Shown: piece after piece, positions 7,911 through 16,766 of the stretch
Numbering within the stretch: the stretch's first letter is position 1
How the letters are laid out: each line of letters starts with the position of its first letter
From: Desulfuromonadales bacterium
GTDB taxonomy: Bacteria; Desulfobacterota; Desulfuromonadia; Desulfuromonadales; Geopsychrobacteraceae
DNA: 64,000 bases
Direction: 5' to 3'
Assembly (NCBI GenBank): GCA_019429255.1
Contig: JAHYIY010000007.1
Location: 53,780 to 117,779 of the forward strand
Translations under genes and position numbers: made by a program
Notes under the pieces: model-generated
Seen by the model: the letters and a program-made list of their open reading frames with translations, nothing else
Databases searched by the model: none
What the model was told of the DNA's origin: nothing

Positions 7911-8701
7911 ACGAACACCGCTTCAGCCGGATGCAGCTTCTGGTCGGCAAGAAAAGCATAGATTCACTGACAGGGTCTTCGGTGGCCGTCTTCGGTATCG
8001 GTGGAGTAGGAAGTTATGCTGTGGAGGCGTTGGCGCGCGCCGGAGTCGGAAGCCTGACCCTGATCGATTTTGATGAGATCTGCGCCACCAATATCAATCG
8101 CCAGATTCATGCCCTGGATACGACCATCGGTCGCTCCAAGGTCGAGGTGATGGCTGAGCGCTGTCACCAGATCAACCCCGCTTGTCGGGTGATCCCCAGG
8201 CAGGCATTTTATCAGGCTGATACTGCGCCGGAGCTGTTGCCGGCGGGCTACGATTATGTTCTCGACTGCATCGATCATATTACCGCCAAGCTTCATCTGA
8301 TCGAAAACTGTGTAAAACAGCGGATTCCGGTCATCAGCTCCATGGGTGCGGCAAACAAGCTTGATCCGACCCAAATCAAAGTTGCCGATATCAGCAGCAC
8401 GGAAAAATGCCGACTGGCGCGGATTATGCGCAAAGAGTTGCGGCGACGCGGGATCCATCGGGGGGTACAGGTGGTTTACTCGACGGAAGAATTTCGCCCT
8501 TTAAGTGATGAAGCCCATGTTTGTGCCGACAACTGCATCTGCCCCAATCGTGACGAACAGCGCTGGAGTTGCAGCGACCGCCGTGCGATTCTCGGCAGTT
8601 CGTCCTACATACCACCGATCTTCGGGCTGACCATGGCAGGTGTTGTGGTGCAACAATTGATAGGCGAGACCGGATTAACAGCCGCCGGCAGATTGCAATA
8701 A
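7907..8701 (+). CDS. tcdA: tRNA threonylcarbamoyladenosine dehydratase TcdA (CsdL)
   Basis: The 264-residue protein is an E1-like ThiF-family enzyme that cyclises t6A37 in tRNA to ct6A using ATP. Seen: the nucleotide-binding loop FGIGGVGSYAVE near residue 27, followed by LIDFDEICATNINRQ (about 50-64), the adenylation segment typical of TcdA. SSMGAANKLDP near 146 and a CADNCICPN stretch follow, with a C-terminal hydrophobic end. The length matches the family. The ATGA overlap with tatD and the two-base gap to the DMT transporter indicate one transcript. The usual sulfur-relay partner csdA/csdE is not next to it. Confidence 0.93.
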   Translation: MNEHRFSRMQLLVGKKSIDSLTGSSVAVFGIGGVGSYAVEALARAGVGSLTLIDFDEICATNINRQIHALDTTIGRSKVEVMAERCHQINPACRVIPRQAFYQADTAPELLPAGYDYVLDCIDHITAKLHLIENCVKQRIPVISSMGAANKLDPTQIKVADISSTEKCRLARIMRKELRRRGIHRGVQVVYSTEEFRPLSDEAHVCADNCICPNRDEQRWSCSDRRAILGSSSYIPPIFGLTMAGVVVQQLIGETGLTAAGRLQ

Positions 8702-8703
8702 AA

Positions 8704-9591
8704 ATGTCCGGCACTGCGCCCTTGTGGCAAATCTACATGAAGCTGGCGCTTGCCGCTGTCTTCTGGGGTGGAACCTTTATTTCCGGAAAATTGCTGGCGG
8801 CTGAAGTTGCTCCTTTCACTGCCGCTTTTCTGCGTTTTGCCCTGGCAACGCTGCTGTTGCTGATCTTGACCAGGAGATATTTCGGTCGTTTGCCCGGGAT
8901 CAATGGTGACGATCTGGTCCCCTTGCTGTTATTGGGTTTAAGTGGAGTCTTTGCCTACAATGCCCTGTTCTTTAGCGGCTTGATGTGGATTGAGGCCAGC
9001 CGTGCGGCGGTGATTATCGCCAACAACCCGGTAATGATTGCCCTGGGTGCAGCACTTTTTTATGGTGAAAGCCTGACCCTGAAAAAATTCGTTGGCATAG
9101 GACTTTCCGTCATTGGAGCGGTCACGGTTGTCGTGCGTGGTGACTTAGGTCAGATCCTTAGCGGTGGGGTCGGCTGGGGGGAATTGATGATCTTCGGCTG
9201 TGTGCTCAGCTGGACAACATATTCTCTGGTCGGACGGCGGGTGATGCGGCACTTTTCACCATTGGTAGCGGTTACCTATTCAGCAGCGATCGGGACCTTT
9301 CTGCTCTTCCCTTTTGCCTTGCTGGAAGGAATGTCGACGCGACTGTCCGGCATCAGTGTCGTTGCCTGGGGACATATAGGTTATCTGGCACTGTTCGGAA
9401 CGGTGCTTGGTTTTGTCTGGTATTATCAGGGGATCGTCCGGATTGGCTCGACCCGCGCCGGGCAGTTTATCAATATTGTGCCGTTGACCGCTGTATGCCT
9501 GTCGATCCTGTTGCTGGGTGAGCCATTAACCTGGTCACTGCTGGTTGGTCTGATGTTCGTCAGTGGCGGTTTATATCTGACCAATAAATAA
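8704..9591 (+). CDS. DMT-superfamily (EamA) permease
   Basis: The 295-residue protein has ten hydrophobic segments arranged as two EamA repeats (about residues 12-145 and 155-290). It starts with the typical FWGGTFISGKLL first helix. Members export metabolites or amino acids across the inner membrane; the substrate cannot be read from sequence. The start at 8704 lies two bases after the tcdA stop; no strong ribosome site is seen, so translation is probably coupled to tcdA. A 37-bp mobile repeat follows about 40 bases after the stop codon. Confidence 0.82.
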   Translation: MSGTAPLWQIYMKLALAAVFWGGTFISGKLLAAEVAPFTAAFLRFALATLLLLILTRRYFGRLPGINGDDLVPLLLLGLSGVFAYNALFFSGLMWIEASRAAVIIANNPVMIALGAALFYGESLTLKKFVGIGLSVIGAVTVVVRGDLGQILSGGVGWGELMIFGCVLSWTTYSLVGRRVMRHFSPLVAVTYSAAIGTFLLFPFALLEGMSTRLSGISVVAWGHIGYLALFGTVLGFVWYYQGIVRIGSTRAGQFINIVPLTAVCLSILLLGEPLTWSLLVGLMFVSGGLYLTNK

Positions 9592-9631
9592 GATGGCAGC
9601 GGCGCAAAAACTCACCAATGACTGTTTGCGA

Positions 9632-9668
9632 GTAACTACTCAGCCCCGATCTCGTGCTGAGCAGTTAC
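9632..9668. mobile_element. 37-bp IS66-type MITE, ends only (copy A4)
   Basis: Ends GTAACTACTCAGC (9632-9644) and GCTGAGCAGTTAC (9656-9668) form an inverted repeat with one mismatch around an 11-base core. The element is flanked on both sides by the same eight bases, GTTTGCGA (9624-9631 and 9669-9676), a perfect target duplication. It is the smallest of five related insertions here and retains almost nothing but its ends. It may also act as a hairpin between the converging DMT and MFS genes. Confidence 0.85.
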
Positions 9669-9692
9669 GTTTGCGAAAGTATCAAACAAGAT

Positions 9693-10919
9693 TCAGCCGC
9701 GGTTTCGGCCCAGATAAAACCAGGCTACCGTGATCAGCTGGAGGATCAGCATGAAAGCAAAAGCAGACTGATAACCTGTGGTTGCATAGCCACCGCCGGC
9801 GGTTTGCGGATAGAGTCCGATGATGATCCCGACCAGCCACTGCGAAGCAAAGGCACCGGCAAACACTAACAGATTCAGGATGGAATTACACCGCCCCACC
9901 AGCCGGCGGGGAAAATACTGAGCCAGGATGGCGTAGGGGAGGATACCGGCGGTACCGAGAAGCCCGAAGCTGATCCAGAGCAGGGTCGGAACGCCTGGAG
10001 CGAGAATCAACAGGAGTTGGCTGGCCATGAACAGCCCCATCCCTGTTGCCGCGATCTGTTCCATGCCGATTCCCCGGCGGCTCAATCTTTCTGCCAGGAT
10101 GCCGCTGCTGAAATAGCCGACGATCATGGCCAGAGCCATCCACCAGAGCACCTGAGCCGTTGCGCCGCGCTCAAGTCCTGCCACATCTCGTAACCAGGGG
10201 CCGGCCCATAGTCCCTGTAACGACAGATAAGTTGCCTGGCTGGTTACCGCCCAGGGAACAATACGCCAGAAAGACGCATTGGTCAGGACCGTTTTCAGTC
10301 CCTGAAGCTGTTCGGGAAACGTTTCTATGGCACCATCATGGCGCTGTTCCGGAACCACAAAAAAAACAATGAAGGCGGTTATCAGGGTCAGCAGCGCCAA
10401 CAGTAGAAAGACGCCGCGCCAGTCGGTCAGCCTCAAGGAGGCTTCCACCGGGGTGGTTGCCAGCAGGGCGCCGATGCCGCCGGAGACCATCTGCACGCCA
10501 TTGGCAAAGGCCAGACGCTCCTTCGGCAACCAGGTGGCAAATGCTTTAAAGGCGGCCATCAGGCAGGCAGAAACGCCAAGGCCGATCAGGGCACGCCCGA
10601 TCAACAGGCCGGTCAGGGATTGTGACAGGGAGAAAATCAATGCTCCTCCTGCGGCGAAGGCGAGCAGAATCCCTTCGATCCGGCGCGAACCGAAGCGATC
10701 CAGCAGAAACCCCAAAGGCAGTTGGAAAGCAGCAAAGCAGAGAAAATAGATGGAGGTCAACAACCCCAGGTCGGCGGGGGTAAGGCCGAGGTCGGCAATC
10801 AGATCCGGCGCGATAACGGCGTTGACACTGCGAAACAGGTAGGAAATCGCATAGCCCAATCCAAAGGGGATGAACAGGCGCAGTAACAAACTGCTGGTGA
10901 TGTTGTTTCGGTGGGTCAT
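9693..10919 (-). CDS. MFS transporter
   Basis: The 408-residue protein has twelve predicted membrane segments and the major facilitator loop signature between helices 2 and 3 (LGFLLDRFGSRRIEG, about residue 66-80). The first helix region FGLGYAISYLFRSVNAVIAP resembles nitrate/sugar-phosphate-like MFS subfamilies, but the substrate is open. I start it at the ATG at 10919, where the membrane protein proper begins. The frame stays open to 11045 but that extension is not membrane-like. It is divergent from glgC across a 190-base gap. Confidence 0.82.
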   Translation of the reverse strand: MTHRNNITSSLLLRLFIPFGLGYAISYLFRSVNAVIAPDLIADLGLTPADLGLLTSIYFLCFAAFQLPLGFLLDRFGSRRIEGILLAFAAGGALIFSLSQSLTGLLIGRALIGLGVSACLMAAFKAFATWLPKERLAFANGVQMVSGGIGALLATTPVEASLRLTDWRGVFLLLALLTLITAFIVFFVVPEQRHDGAIETFPEQLQGLKTVLTNASFWRIVPWAVTSQATYLSLQGLWAGPWLRDVAGLERGATAQVLWWMALAMIVGYFSSGILAERLSRRGIGMEQIAATGMGLFMASQLLLILAPGVPTLLWISFGLLGTAGILPYAILAQYFPRRLVGRCNSILNLLVFAGAFASQWLVGIIIGLYPQTAGGGYATTGYQSAFAFMLILQLITVAWFYLGRNRG

Positions 10920-11109
10920 GGCCGCTCGCTCATGGAAATTTAAAAACCCGATGCTCTGTAGCGGATCATTAAAGCCGATGACTGTCTCCCGGGCAACTGC
11001 TTTCTTTTTTTCCTCCCGCAAGGAGATATGAGGGACAAACCACACAAGAGTGTGTACAATGAAATCCTATTTATCCAATGAACACTTTGCCACCGGAAGG
11101 GAGTTGTCT

Positions 11110-12393
11110 ATGAGTTCACAGCCCGAACCTCATATTGTCTATCGTTATGTCAGTCATCTCGTCAAAGATACCTTTGCCCTGGTTCTGGCCGGCGGGCGGG
11201 GGAGCAGATTACACGAACTGACCGACTGGCGTGCCAAGCCGGCGGTTTATTTCGGCGGCAAGTACCGGATCATCGATTTCCCCCTCTCCAACTGCGTTAA
11301 TTCCGGGATCCGCAGGATCGGAGTCTTGACCCAGTACAAATCACATTCGCTGATCCGTCATCTGGTTCGTGGCTGGAGTCACTTCAAGAAAGAACTCAAC
11401 GAGTTTGTTGAGATTCTCCCGGCGTCTCAGCGTTTTTCCGAGGAGTGGTATCAGGGGACGGCGGATGCGGTATATCAGAACCTGGATATTATCCGGGCGG
11501 AAAAGCCGAAATATGTTTTGATTCTTTCCGGCGATCATATCTACCGTCAGGATTATCGCGACATGCTGTTGAACCACGTTGAGAGTGGGGCTGACATGAC
11601 GGTCTCGTGCATGGAAGTGCCGGTCGCAGAGGCTGCCGGCAGTTTCGGTGTGATGACGGTGGATGATGACATGCGGATTGTGCGTTTTGATGAGAAACCG
11701 CAACATCCCGCAGAAATCCCCGGACAACCGGGGATGACGCTGGCCTCCATGGGTAACTATATTTTTAATACGGAATTTCTTGAAGAAGTGCTAAAAAAAG
11801 ACGGCAAAAATTCCCAGTCAGAGCATGATTTCGGCAAAAATATTATCCCGTCGATCATCGATAAGCATCGGGTCATGGCCTACCCGTATCGTAATCCCGA
11901 AACCAACCAGCGCGCCTACTGGCGCGATGTCGGTTCCCTGGATGCTTTCTGGGAGGCGAATATGGAACTGATCTCACCGAACCCTGAACTGAATCTGTAC
12001 GATCCCAACTGGCCGGTCTGGACCTATCAGATGCATCTGCCCCCGGCAAAATTCGTGTTTAATGACGATGATCGTCGCGGTATGGCGGTTGATTCAACGG
12101 TTTCGGGCGGCTGTATTATCTCCGGTTCGCGTTTGAATAAGACCCTGCTGTTCTCCAATGTACGGGTGCATTCCTATTCTACCATCGATGAGACGGTGAT
12201 CCTGCCCGAGGTCGTTGTCCACCGTAACTGCCGTATCCGTCGCGCCATTATTGATCGTAGCTGTGAAATTCCGGCCGGTATGGTGATCGGCTACGACCCC
12301 GACCAGGATCGCAAAAACGGTTTCCGTATAACCTCTAAGGGGATTGTTCTGGTGACCCGCGAAATGCTTGGGCAGCAGGGTGGATACATCTGA
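11110..12393 (+). CDS. glgC: glucose-1-phosphate adenylyltransferase (ADP-glucose synthase)
   Basis: The 427-residue enzyme makes ADP-glucose from ATP and glucose-1-phosphate, the committed step of bacterial glycogen synthesis. Seen: the nucleotide loop [13 protein letters not shown] (near residue 23), [20 protein letters not shown], the catalytic DHIYRQDY segment and a C-terminal left-handed beta-helix part. The start at 11110 has GGAAGGGAG eight bases upstream; an earlier in-frame ATG at 11050 has none. Length equals the usual 420-430 residues. No other glycogen gene is adjacent. It converges with the VOC gene 21 bases downstream. Confidence 0.95.
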   Translation: MSSQPEPHIVYRYVSHLVKDTFALVLAGGRGSRLHELTDWRAKPAVYFGGKYRIIDFPLSNCVNSGIRRIGVLTQYKSHSLIRHLVRGWSHFKKELNEFVEILPASQRFSEEWYQGTADAVYQNLDIIRAEKPKYVLILSGDHIYRQDYRDMLLNHVESGADMTVSCMEVPVAEAAGSFGVMTVDDDMRIVRFDEKPQHPAEIPGQPGMTLASMGNYIFNTEFLEEVLKKDGKNSQSEHDFGKNIIPSIIDKHRVMAYPYRNPETNQRAYWRDVGSLDAFWEANMELISPNPELNLYDPNWPVWTYQMHLPPAKFVFNDDDRRGMAVDSTVSGGCIISGSRLNKTLLFSNVRVHSYSTIDETVILPEVVVHRNCRIRRAIIDRSCEIPAGMVIGYDPDQDRKNGFRITSKGIVLVTREMLGQQGGYI

Positions 12394-12414
12394 TCCGGTG
12401 CCTGGTTATTGCGG

Positions 12415-12816
12415 CTATGCTGTTCCGGGTTCTTCATTGAAGGCGAGAAGGTAGCCGCTGGGGTCCTGCAACCAGAGCTCGCGCCGCCGATGTTCGCGGT
12501 CGACCAGTTCGTAGAGGACCGGCCAATCGTTGCGTCGCGCAGTGCGATAAACAGCATCGAGATCGGTACATTCAAACTCAAGAATAACCCCGGCACCCAG
12601 ATTTGTTCGGCTTAAATGTTGAAGCAATGCCGGGTGTTGCTGCTCAAGGCTGTGAAGGGACTGGAAGACCAGGCGCAGGTTGAACGTCGTGACCATCAGG
12701 GCGGTCACGGCACCGCGCGAGTCCGTCAGTCGCTGTACCTTCAGGTCCGGCAGTTGGTCATAAAAACCATAGGTCAGGTCGAGGTCTGTTGCTCCGAGGG
12801 TGAGGCTTAGTTGCAT
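12415..12816 (-). CDS. VOC-superfamily (glyoxalase/bleomycin-resistance-like) protein
   Basis: The 133-residue product has the paired beta-alpha-beta-beta-beta layout of vicinal-oxygen-chelate proteins: an N-terminal GATDLDLTYGFYDQL module and a C-terminal one ending RELWLQDPSGYLLAFNEE, typical of this group. Some metal ligands of true glyoxalases are present (terminal Glu), but an N-terminal His ligand is not evident, so enzyme activity is uncertain. The start at 12816 follows a GGAG site by eight bases; longer in-frame starts have none. Confidence 0.75.
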   Translation of the reverse strand: MQLSLTLGATDLDLTYGFYDQLPDLKVQRLTDSRGAVTALMVTTFNLRLVFQSLHSLEQQHPALLQHLSRTNLGAGVILEFECTDLDAVYRTARRNDWPVLYELVDREHRRRELWLQDPSGYLLAFNEEPGTA

Positions 12817-12836
12817 GGGTAGGCTCCATTTACGGG

Positions 12837-12890
12837 TCAATGAGTGTTTATCCGCTGTTTTGCCAACGGACACTCATTGATTTTATTTTT
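12837..12890 (+). terminator. strong hairpin plus T-run in front of folK (attenuator-like)
   Basis: TCAATGAGTGT (12837-12847) pairs perfectly with ACACTCATTGA (12870-12880), with CCG/CGG pairing inside the loop. The sequence TTTTATTTTT follows at once, giving an intrinsic terminator for plus-strand transcripts. No plus-strand gene ends just upstream, since glgC stops at 12393 and the VOC gene is on the other strand. It therefore either stops read-through into folK or acts as a leader attenuator. Confidence 0.6.
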
Positions 12891-12904
12891 CCGCCTGTGT
12901 TTTA

Positions 12905-13429
12905 ATGCCGCAGATTATGACAGCGCGAGGCATGTGTCGAGTATTCATTGGCTTGGGTGGTAATCTGGGTGAGCCGCGGGCGCGATTTTTAGAGGTGCGC
13001 CAGGCGCTTCACGTCCATCGGCAAATAACCGTGGTCGCCAGTTCCCCTCTGTATCGAACGGCGCCGGTTGGCGGTCCGGTAGGGCAACCTGACTACCTCA
13101 ATGCCGTTCTTGAACTGGCAACAAGTCTTCCTGCGCTGGAGTTGCTCGGCTACTGTCGCGAGTTGGAACAGCGCGGTGGTCGCCGGCGTGAGGTGCACTG
13201 GGGAGCCCGTACCATCGATATTGATCTGTTGCTGGCAGATGATCTGATCTGTTCAACACCGCAGCTGACGCTCCCTCATCCACGCCTGCATGAGCGCTCC
13301 TTTGTTCTGCAGCCTTTGGCTGATCTGGCGGCGGACCTGATCCATCCCCTGTCTGGTTGCACGATGGCGGAGTTGTTGACAGCCCTGCCAAGAAGCGCAG
13401 GCGATATCCAATTGCAAGGTACCTGGTAA
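12905..13429 (+). CDS. folK: 2-amino-4-hydroxy-6-hydroxymethyldihydropteridine diphosphokinase
   Basis: HPPK transfers pyrophosphate from ATP to the pterin in folate synthesis. Seen: FIGLGGNLGEPRARF at about residue 15-29, SSPLYRTAPVGGPVGQPDYL near 46-65, and the catalytic GARTIDIDLLL with LPHPRLHERSFVL further on. These are the standard HPPK motifs in order. The 174-residue frame may be nine codons too long: an ATG at 12932 directly before CRVFIGLGG is an alternative start. Neither has a convincing ribosome site. The small membrane protein gene starts four bases after its stop. Confidence 0.93.
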   Translation: MPQIMTARGMCRVFIGLGGNLGEPRARFLEVRQALHVHRQITVVASSPLYRTAPVGGPVGQPDYLNAVLELATSLPALELLGYCRELEQRGGRRREVHWGARTIDIDLLLADDLICSTPQLTLPHPRLHERSFVLQPLADLAADLIHPLSGCTMAELLTALPRSAGDIQLQGTW

Positions 13430-13433
13430 ACCG

Positions 13434-13703
13434 ATGATCAAACTGTTATTGTTAATCCTCCTGGGTTTTGTCCTCTATTCTTTTTTTCTCTCCCTGATCC
13501 GCCCGAAGACCAGCATTCCTCCTAAAGATCCCCCGGCCAGGCAGGTTAAGGGTGACCTCATGGTGGAGGATCCGGCCTGTGGCACCTGCCTGCCCCAGGA
13601 GGATGCGATCAAGGCTCACATAAAGGGCAGCGATTACTACTTTTGTTCCAAGGCCTGTCTTGAGCGTTTTAAAGACAGTGATAGCGATCCCCCCCAATCC
13701 TGA
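13434..13703 (+). CDS. small membrane-anchored YHS/TRASH-like cysteine protein
   Basis: The 89-residue product starts with one hydrophobic helix (residues 2-20), a short proline-rich linker and then a compact module. In it, DPACGTCLP is followed 20 residues later by YYFCSKACLERF. This resembles YHS/TRASH-type modules, which bind metal through cysteines, and the small PP0621-like family. The module would lie on the face away from the short N-terminus; topology is not certain. It sits between folK and the aldolase with gaps of 4 and 15 bases, so it is co-transcribed. No function is assigned. Confidence 0.7.
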   Translation: MIKLLLLILLGFVLYSFFLSLIRPKTSIPPKDPPARQVKGDLMVEDPACGTCLPQEDAIKAHIKGSDYYFCSKACLERFKDSDSDPPQS

Positions 13704-13718
13704 TTGAAGGAGTGATAC

Positions 13719-14363
13719 ATGAAGTTTTTTATTGATACCGCCGAAGTGTCAGAAATCCGCGCCGCCCACGAGCTGGGGCTGGTTGACGGAGTGACCACCA
13801 ACCCCTCACTCATTGCTAAGAGTGGTCGTGATTTCAAAGAGGTCATTACCGAAATCACCGGGATTGTCGATGGCCCGATCTCTGCGGAGGTGATTGCCCT
13901 TGATGCCGAAGGAATGATTAAAGAGGGCAAAGAGCTGGCCGGGATACACCAGAATATTGTCATCAAGGTGCCCATGACCACCGAAGGGCTCAAGGCTACA
14001 AAAGCATTCAGCCGGTTGGGGATCAACATCAATGTCACCCTGATTTTTTCACCGCTGCAGGCGCTGCTGGCTGCCAAGGCCGGTGCAACCTACGTTTCCC
14101 CGTTTGTCGGACGTTTGGATGATGTCGGTCACGAGGGGATGGAAGGTGTCGAGCAGATCCGCACCATCTATGAGAATTACGGTTACGACACAGAAATCAT
14201 CGTCGCATCGGTGCGCTCACCACTGCACGTTCTCAATGCCGGACTGATCGGTGCCGATATCTGCACCATCCCCTTCGCGGTGATGAAGCAGCTGGCCCAG
14301 CACCCTCTGACCGATGTCGGTATCGAAAAGTTTCTGGCTGACTGGAACAAAGCCAAGGTGTGA
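13719..14363 (+). CDS. fsa: fructose-6-phosphate aldolase / transaldolase-like protein
   Basis: The 214-residue protein belongs to the small transaldolase group, which forms a Schiff base with a ketose phosphate. Seen: MKFFIDTA at the start, [15 protein letters not shown] (about 23-37), the lysine motif IVIKVPMT near residue 85 and FVGRLDD near 130. IVASVR follows near 164. Sequence cannot separate fructose-6-phosphate aldolase from transaldolase activity in this group. GAAGGAG precedes the start by seven bases. An intrinsic terminator follows the stop. Confidence 0.92.
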   Translation: MKFFIDTAEVSEIRAAHELGLVDGVTTNPSLIAKSGRDFKEVITEITGIVDGPISAEVIALDAEGMIKEGKELAGIHQNIVIKVPMTTEGLKATKAFSRLGININVTLIFSPLQALLAAKAGATYVSPFVGRLDDVGHEGMEGVEQIRTIYENYGYDTEIIVASVRSPLHVLNAGLIGADICTIPFAVMKQLAQHPLTDVGIEKFLADWNKAKV

Positions 14364-14388
14364 TCGCACAACAAGCAGTGATCCCCTG

Positions 14389-14427
14389 CGCCGGTATTCT
14401 GACTGTTGCTCAGGTGCCGGCGTTTTT
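14389..14427 (+). terminator. intrinsic terminator after the aldolase gene
   Basis: CGCCGG (14389-14394) pairs with CCGGCG (14417-14422), with an inner CTGA/TCAG pair, followed by five Ts. It ends the folK-aldolase unit 26 bases after the stop codon. Confidence 0.8.
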
Positions 14428-14596
14428 GATTTTCCCTCTTCGATCCAATTTTTTTCAGCCAAACTAAAAATTTCATCGACAATATGGTCAGACCACTTGA
14501 CAGTATGCCGGTAGTTCAGGTAGATCTTGGTTGTTTTGCTAATCCTTTGTTTCAGTGCTTTTTTCATGTCAGTTTTTCTAACCAGGTGAGGACACG

Positions 14597-15760
14597 ATGA
14601 ACATTCACGAGTATCAAGCCAAGGCCATCCTGCGCAATTTCGGAGTCCCGGTACCGGACGGGCACGTGGTTTACAACAGTAACCTGGCCCGCGACTGGGC
14701 CCGGCGACTGGGCGACGGCCCTTGGGCGGTTAAGGCCCAGATCCATGCCGGCGGACGCGGCAAGGGTGGTGGGGTAAAGATCGCTAAGACCGCAGACGAA
14801 GTGCGGCAGTACGCCAAGAATATGTTCGGAATGACTCTGATCACCCACCAGACCGGCCCGGAAGGAAAAACCGTCAAGCGGGTTCTGGTGGAGAATGCCA
14901 GCAATATCGCTGATGAATTCTACGTGTCCTTCCTGGTTGATCGTGTCACCGACCGCGTCACCCTGATGGTGTCGGCTGAAGGCGGAATGGATATCGAAGA
15001 GGTGGCCGCCAAAACCCCGGAAAAGATCTTCTTTGAGGTTGTCGATCCGGTCGTTGGTCTGACCGCTTTCCAGGCGCGCAAAGTAGCTTTCAAACTTGGT
15101 CTTGCGATGCCCCAGGTCAAGCAGGCAGTGTCTTTGTTCCTGAACCTGTACAAGGCCTTTGTTGAAGCGGACTGTTCACTACTTGAAATCAATCCGATGA
15201 TCCTCACAGCAGAAGGGGATCTGCTCTGCATCGATGCCAAGATTAACCTCGATGATAACGCCCTCTTCCGTCACTTGCGGATTCGTGATCTGCGCGATTA
15301 TGACGAAGAAGATCCGATGGAAATCGAGGCCTCCCAGTACGACCTCTCCTACATTGCCCTTGATGGCAATATCGGCTGTATGGTCAACGGTGCCGGATTG
15401 GCCATGGCAACCATGGATATTATCAAACATACTGGAGGTGAGCCGGCCAACTTCCTCGATGTCGGGGGCGGCGCGACGATTGAACGGGTAACCGAAGCCT
15501 TCAAGATTATTCTCTCTGATGACAAGGTTAAAGGGATTCTCGTCAATATTTTTGGTGGCATCATGAAGTGTGATGTTATTGCTACCGGCATTATTGAAGC
15601 GGCTAGGCAAGTCGGAGTCAGCATTCCTCTGGTGGTGCGTCTTGAGGGCACCAATGTCGAAAAAGGACGCCAGCTGCTGGCTGAGTCGGGGTTGAATATT
15701 GTCAGTGCCGAAGGGATGGCTGACGCGGCCGCAAAAATTGTCAAAGCTGTCAACGGCTAA
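14597..15760 (+). CDS. sucC: succinate-CoA ligase (ADP-forming) beta subunit
   Basis: The 387-residue subunit, with SucD, interconverts succinyl-CoA and succinate with formation of nucleoside triphosphate in the citric-acid cycle. Seen: the start [20 protein letters not shown], the ATP-grasp loop [15 protein letters not shown] near residue 46-60, LEINPM near 197 and the C-terminal [10 protein letters not shown] segment. It has full family length. The start follows GTGAGGA by five bases. sucD begins 14 bases after the stop, so the two form an operon. Confidence 0.97.
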   Translation: MNIHEYQAKAILRNFGVPVPDGHVVYNSNLARDWARRLGDGPWAVKAQIHAGGRGKGGGVKIAKTADEVRQYAKNMFGMTLITHQTGPEGKTVKRVLVENASNIADEFYVSFLVDRVTDRVTLMVSAEGGMDIEEVAAKTPEKIFFEVVDPVVGLTAFQARKVAFKLGLAMPQVKQAVSLFLNLYKAFVEADCSLLEINPMILTAEGDLLCIDAKINLDDNALFRHLRIRDLRDYDEEDPMEIEASQYDLSYIALDGNIGCMVNGAGLAMATMDIIKHTGGEPANFLDVGGGATIERVTEAFKIILSDDKVKGILVNIFGGIMKCDVIATGIIEAARQVGVSIPLVVRLEGTNVEKGRQLLAESGLNIVSAEGMADAAAKIVKAVNG

Positions 15761-15774
15761 GGAGAATAAAAGCG

Positions 15775-16647
15775 ATGAGTATTCTGATCGATAAAAATAC
15801 CAAGGTGATTACCCAGGGGATTACCGGTGCAACAGGCCTTTTTCATGCCCAGGGCGCCCGTGATTACGGCACCCGGATGGTGGGGGGGGTAACCCCCGGC
15901 AAGGGCGGGACCAAGGTTGACGGCTTTCCTATTTTTAATACCGTAGAAGATGCGGTCAAAGAGACCGGCGCCACCGCTTCGGTTATCTATGTCCCACCGA
16001 TCGGCAGTGCCGATGCCATTATGGAAGCCGTTGATGCCGGCATTGAGCTGGTGATCTGTATCACCGAGGGTGTCCCGGTTCTGGATATGGTCAAGGTGCG
16101 TAAATATATGGACGGGCGCAACTGCCGCCTGATCGGCCCCAACTGCCCCGGCGTGATTACCCCCGGCGAATGTAAGATCGGCATTATGCCCGGCTATATC
16201 CACAAGCCCGGACCGGTTGGTGTTGTTTCCCGTTCCGGTACCCTGACCTATGAAGCAGTATGGCAGCTGACTAGCCGTAACATCGGCCAGTCAACCTGTG
16301 TCGGTATCGGTGGTGACCCGGTCAACGGCACCAGCCATCTGGATGTATTGAAGATGTTTGAAGCCGATCCCAAAACCAAGGCGGTTATCATGATCGGTGA
16401 GATCGGCGGTAATGCTGAAGAAGAGGCTGCGGCCTATGTGCGCGATCACATGGCCAAGCCGGTCGCTGCCTTTATTGCCGGTGCCACGGCGCCTGCAGGC
16501 AAGCGCATGGGCCATGCCGGCGCGATTATCTCCGGGGGTAAGGGTGATGCCGCCAGTAAAAAGGCTTTTCTGGCTGAGTGTGGCATCAGCGTCGCCGAAT
16601 CTCCAGCGGAAATGGCCGATGCTCTGCTGAAGATCTGGACACCTTAA
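15775..16647 (+). CDS. sucD: succinate-CoA ligase alpha subunit
   Basis: The 290-residue subunit binds CoA and carries the phosphorylated histidine. Seen: [18 protein letters not shown] near residue 14-31, PPIGSADAI near 74, [12 protein letters not shown] near 121 and the active-site [13 protein letters not shown] near 247-259, with the catalytic histidine in GHAGA. Length is standard. It is the second gene of the sucCD unit, with AAGGAGAA before its start, and a long-stem terminator follows. Confidence 0.97.
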   Translation: MSILIDKNTKVITQGITGATGLFHAQGARDYGTRMVGGVTPGKGGTKVDGFPIFNTVEDAVKETGATASVIYVPPIGSADAIMEAVDAGIELVICITEGVPVLDMVKVRKYMDGRNCRLIGPNCPGVITPGECKIGIMPGYIHKPGPVGVVSRSGTLTYEAVWQLTSRNIGQSTCVGIGGDPVNGTSHLDVLKMFEADPKTKAVIMIGEIGGNAEEEAAAYVRDHMAKPVAAFIAGATAPAGKRMGHAGAIISGGKGDAASKKAFLAECGISVAESPAEMADALLKIWTP

Positions 16648-16674
16648 TTTACCAGCAGTCGCACCATAACGATG

Positions 16675-16716
16675 AACAACAAAGGGACGGGCAGTAAAGC
16701 TCGTCCCTTTGTTGTT
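16675..16716. terminator. long-stem terminator after sucCD
   Basis: A perfect 15-bp inverted repeat (16675-16689 with 16702-16716, core AAAGGGACG/CGTCCCTTT) closes a 12-base loop 28 bases after the sucD stop. The U-rich 3-prime arm fits an intrinsic terminator. Confidence 0.8.
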
Positions 16717-16766
16717 GTATGTGTTGCATTGTATTAGTTTCGGCGTGCCAGGTAAGTGTAAACGAG

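Noticed and set aside
14497..14520. Promoter for sucCD from a TTGACA at 14497
   Set aside because: The -35 hexamer is perfect, but no acceptable -10 lies 16-18 bases downstream.
14217..14567. Minus-strand frame starting MKKALKQRISKTTK in the gap before sucC
   Set aside because: The lysine-rich start looks protein-like, but there is no ribosome site, it runs through the aldolase terminator and then antisense to the aldolase gene. At most it is a decayed fragment.
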